DNA of 64,000 bases, taken from positions 35,507,437 to 35,571,436 of the forward strand of contig NC_059500.1 in the NCBI RefSeq assembly GCF_018139145.2, given 5' to 3'. Shown one piece after another: positions 62,087 through 64,000 of this stretch. Position 1 is the stretch's first letter. Each line of letters begins with the position of its first letter. Under the pieces are notes generated by a model. That model was not told the DNA's origin and searched no databases. It was given only the letters and a program-made list of their open reading frames with translations. The translations under genes were made by a program, and so were the position numbers. The DNA comes from Gymnogyps californianus. Its lineage: Eukaryota > Chordata > Aves > Accipitriformes > Cathartidae.

Positions 62087-62289
62087 GTCCACGTGACAAC
62101 AGTAAAATGGGAATCCTCTACATCCTGGTTCCCAGTATAGCCATCCCGCTGGTTATCGCCTGCCTTTTTTTCCTGGTCTGTATGTGCAGAAACAAGCAGA
62201 AGGCATCTGCTGCTACACCACAGCGCCGCCAGCTGATGGCATCTCCTAGCCAGGACATGGAAATGCCACTCATTAATCAACACAAACAG
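62087..62289 (+). CDS. ROR2: ROR2 exon 8: transmembrane and juxtamembrane region
   Basis: This 203-base exon follows TGCCTGACAG and ends AAACAG|GTATTT (phase 1 in, phase 0 out). After the split Ser codon it reads [20 protein letters not shown] and [13 protein letters not shown], a single membrane-spanning helix of about 24 residues. CRNKQK follows as the positive stop-transfer cluster on the cytosolic side. The juxtamembrane part includes [20 protein letters not shown], the ROR2 version (ROR1 has QRQPKHVRGQNVEMSMLN). The open frame continues past the donor for a few codons and is intronic. Confidence 0.98.
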
Positions 62290-63989
62290 GTATTTTTTCC
62301 AGAATTTGCTTAGGTCACGTATTTCCAAAGTGTTGTGATTTTCAGTGTCTCAGGTTGTCGGTGTTCGAATTGAGCCATGTTGTAAGGGACCTAATTTTCA
62401 TACTGTGTTGGCCATCTACTTCAGTGAAAACCAGGTCTTGCACTTGCTAGCTGTATCTAGAAATCCTGGCCTCGGGCAACAGCTTTCAGGACAAAGTATT
62501 TTATGACATTTGTCCTTACCTGTCAATCCCCATTCTGACTGTTGTCTCAGCGACTGGAAATGTTATTAATTTCCGATCCAGTCCTCAGCCTGCAGCTCAT
62601 TTTTGCTCCTGGTAATGACATGGCCGGTTTGCTTGTTTAAAGCAGGATGCAGGGTGGGGTTTCTTGTCTAATCCGCCGGCTCAGTCCGCTGGTATTCTGA
62701 ACCACCACTGAGTGGGGAGCTGAGCCGGGGTGCAACACGTTTCTAAGGCTGTATATCACAAAGGACGGTGAAACGAAAATGGCTGTGAACTTCTGTCTAC
62801 AGATCTCAGCTCCTGCATATGATTTGCTGGGTCAACTAACTGATCTCTGCGCTAAAATCCTGTTCAGAGCTAATGTTGATTTTTTTAATCACAGCATTTA
62901 CAAGATGCACTCTCTAAAAAACAATGCTCAATTTGGAACAATTGGCAACATCTGTTCAGGAAACTGTAGAATATGTGCGGGATATTACCAATTGTAACAA
63001 ATTGCATTGATTTTGTGTAATAAGGGGGAGGTTTAATCGCTGAGTCTGGGCTGTGCTGGAAACTGTCTGGTCCAGTCCACAGTCTGTTGGCCACTAAAAT
63101 TAGAGCTTGTTCCCAAATCACCTGTTAAAGCCTCTTTCCACCCTGCTCTGCTCCCTCCTGCTGCGATGCCCTGTGTGTGAAGCTGTGCCAGCTGCGTCTG
63201 GCTTGGTCGGGGACTCTTCCAGGCCATGCTGGTCAGGACAGGCCTGTTAGATCACCATCACAAACTCCCTTGCTTTCCCTGCCAGCTACAGGAGGGAGGC
63301 TCTGGGGATTTCTCACTCTTGGGTTTGCCACCTTTTCCTTCATGTACCAGGGAGAAATTCCTTCTTCCTTCTGCTCCTCTTCCACCCACCTCTTCATCAG
63401 AGCTGGTGTGAGGTTTCTCAGCAGGAGTACCGTGTACTGCTATGCACAGGCAGGGGCTGTTCTTGTAGTGCAACAGAGGAGAAAGGGCATATCTGCTACT
63501 GCAGAACCGAAAGAGAGAGGTTTTATTCCTCCTTCTGCTGGAAGGAATGTTTCAGTTCACTCTGAAGCTGCCACCTCCTCAGCCAGTGCCCACAGCTGTT
63601 CTGACAGATCTCCAGTGGGCACCTCTGGGCCAACGTGTAGGGCAAGTGCAGCTGCAGTTAATAGACGTCATTGTTTGACAGATTTACTCTGAACCGATTA
63701 TTCATTTAGTTTGCAGGAAATATGGTCGCTCCTTTGTAAAAATAATTAGACTCATCGTCTTGCAGCATAATTCAATTTACGCTTCTGATAATAGTATAAC
63801 TCATTTCAAAGTTAACGCTAAAATCAATATACTGATGTGAATATACAAAAAGCTGAAAAGTCATTTTGGCCCAATTTATCTTCCATTTGGAGTATCTAAT
63901 CACTGGGAGCTTTTCTTTAATAAGAGATTCTGTTGTTTAGAAAACATTGTGATTTTTCACTGACTTTTACTTTCTTTACTTCATTTCAG
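62290..63989 (+). other. ROR2: ROR2 intron 8
   Basis: This 1,700-base intron has a GTATTT donor and a CATTTCAG acceptor. It contains a GC-richer stretch (63.13-63.69 kb) with the longest intronic + frame here (63177-63692, 171 codons). The translation, rich in Ser, Ala and Arg, matches no family I recognise, and the frame shares the region with other open frames. I see no repeat of known family. Confidence 0.88.
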
Positions 63990-64000
63990 GCTAAACTTAA
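63990..64000 (+). CDS. ROR2: ROR2 exon 9, first 11 bases (cut by window edge)
   Basis: After CATTTCAG the sequence GCTAAACTTAA reads Ala-Lys-Leu plus two bases. It continues exon 8 in frame (phase 0) as INQHKQ|AKL, exactly the human ROR2 junction. In the human gene this last exon encodes the rest of the juxtamembrane region, the whole tyrosine kinase-like domain and the Ser/Thr/Pro-rich tail. The exon continues beyond the window. Confidence 0.93.

Overview
The window is vertebrate nuclear DNA and almost certainly avian. Its recognisable mobile DNA is CR1 LINEs plus very old MIR-type SINEs. There are no primate or rodent type repeats, and an isolated GC-rich RING-finger gene of the Topors-like kind sits in an AT-rich intron. 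I cannot name the species. ROR2 is Z-linked in chicken, so the window is probably from a Z chromosome; this is inference.

Main gene. The window lies inside ROR2, the receptor tyrosine kinase-like orphan receptor and Wnt5a co-receptor, on the + strand. Exons 2 to 8 are complete, and the first 11 bases of the kinase-encoding exon 9 are at the right edge. Every junction has GT-AG borders and the reading phases chain correctly through 1,289 coding bases. In order the exons encode the mature N-terminus (exon 2), the Ig-like domain (3), a 31-base linker microexon (4), the Frizzled cysteine-rich domain (5 and 6), the kringle (7), and the membrane span with juxtamembrane region (8). The signal peptide exon lies upstream of the window. 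The kinase and the Ser/Thr/Pro-rich tail lie downstream.

Layout: 1-16083 is the end of intron 1, with two decayed CR1/L3-type LINE fragments and a possible enhancer. 16162-27831 is intron 2, with a CR1 carrying reverse transcriptase remnants and a MIR. 28120-29190 is intron 3. 29222-54534 is the large intron 4. 54663-63989 holds introns 5 to 8, short and mostly repeat-free.

Inside intron 4, on the opposite strand, is a roughly 3 kb very GC-rich island (about 38.05-41.2 kb) bordered by two CR1 copies of one subfamily. It holds a second, nested gene: a Topors-like RING E3 ubiquitin ligase reading right to left. It has an intact RING finger, a C-terminal half displaced by a single-base frameshift, tandem AATAAA signals, a plausible 122-base 5' UTR intron and a degenerate ATF/CRE-like tandem repeat upstream. 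This nested locus is the most interesting item in the window.

The rest is intronic DNA with microsatellites, palindromic repeat remnants and several stretches that read like conserved non-coding elements. Those last need alignment to confirm.
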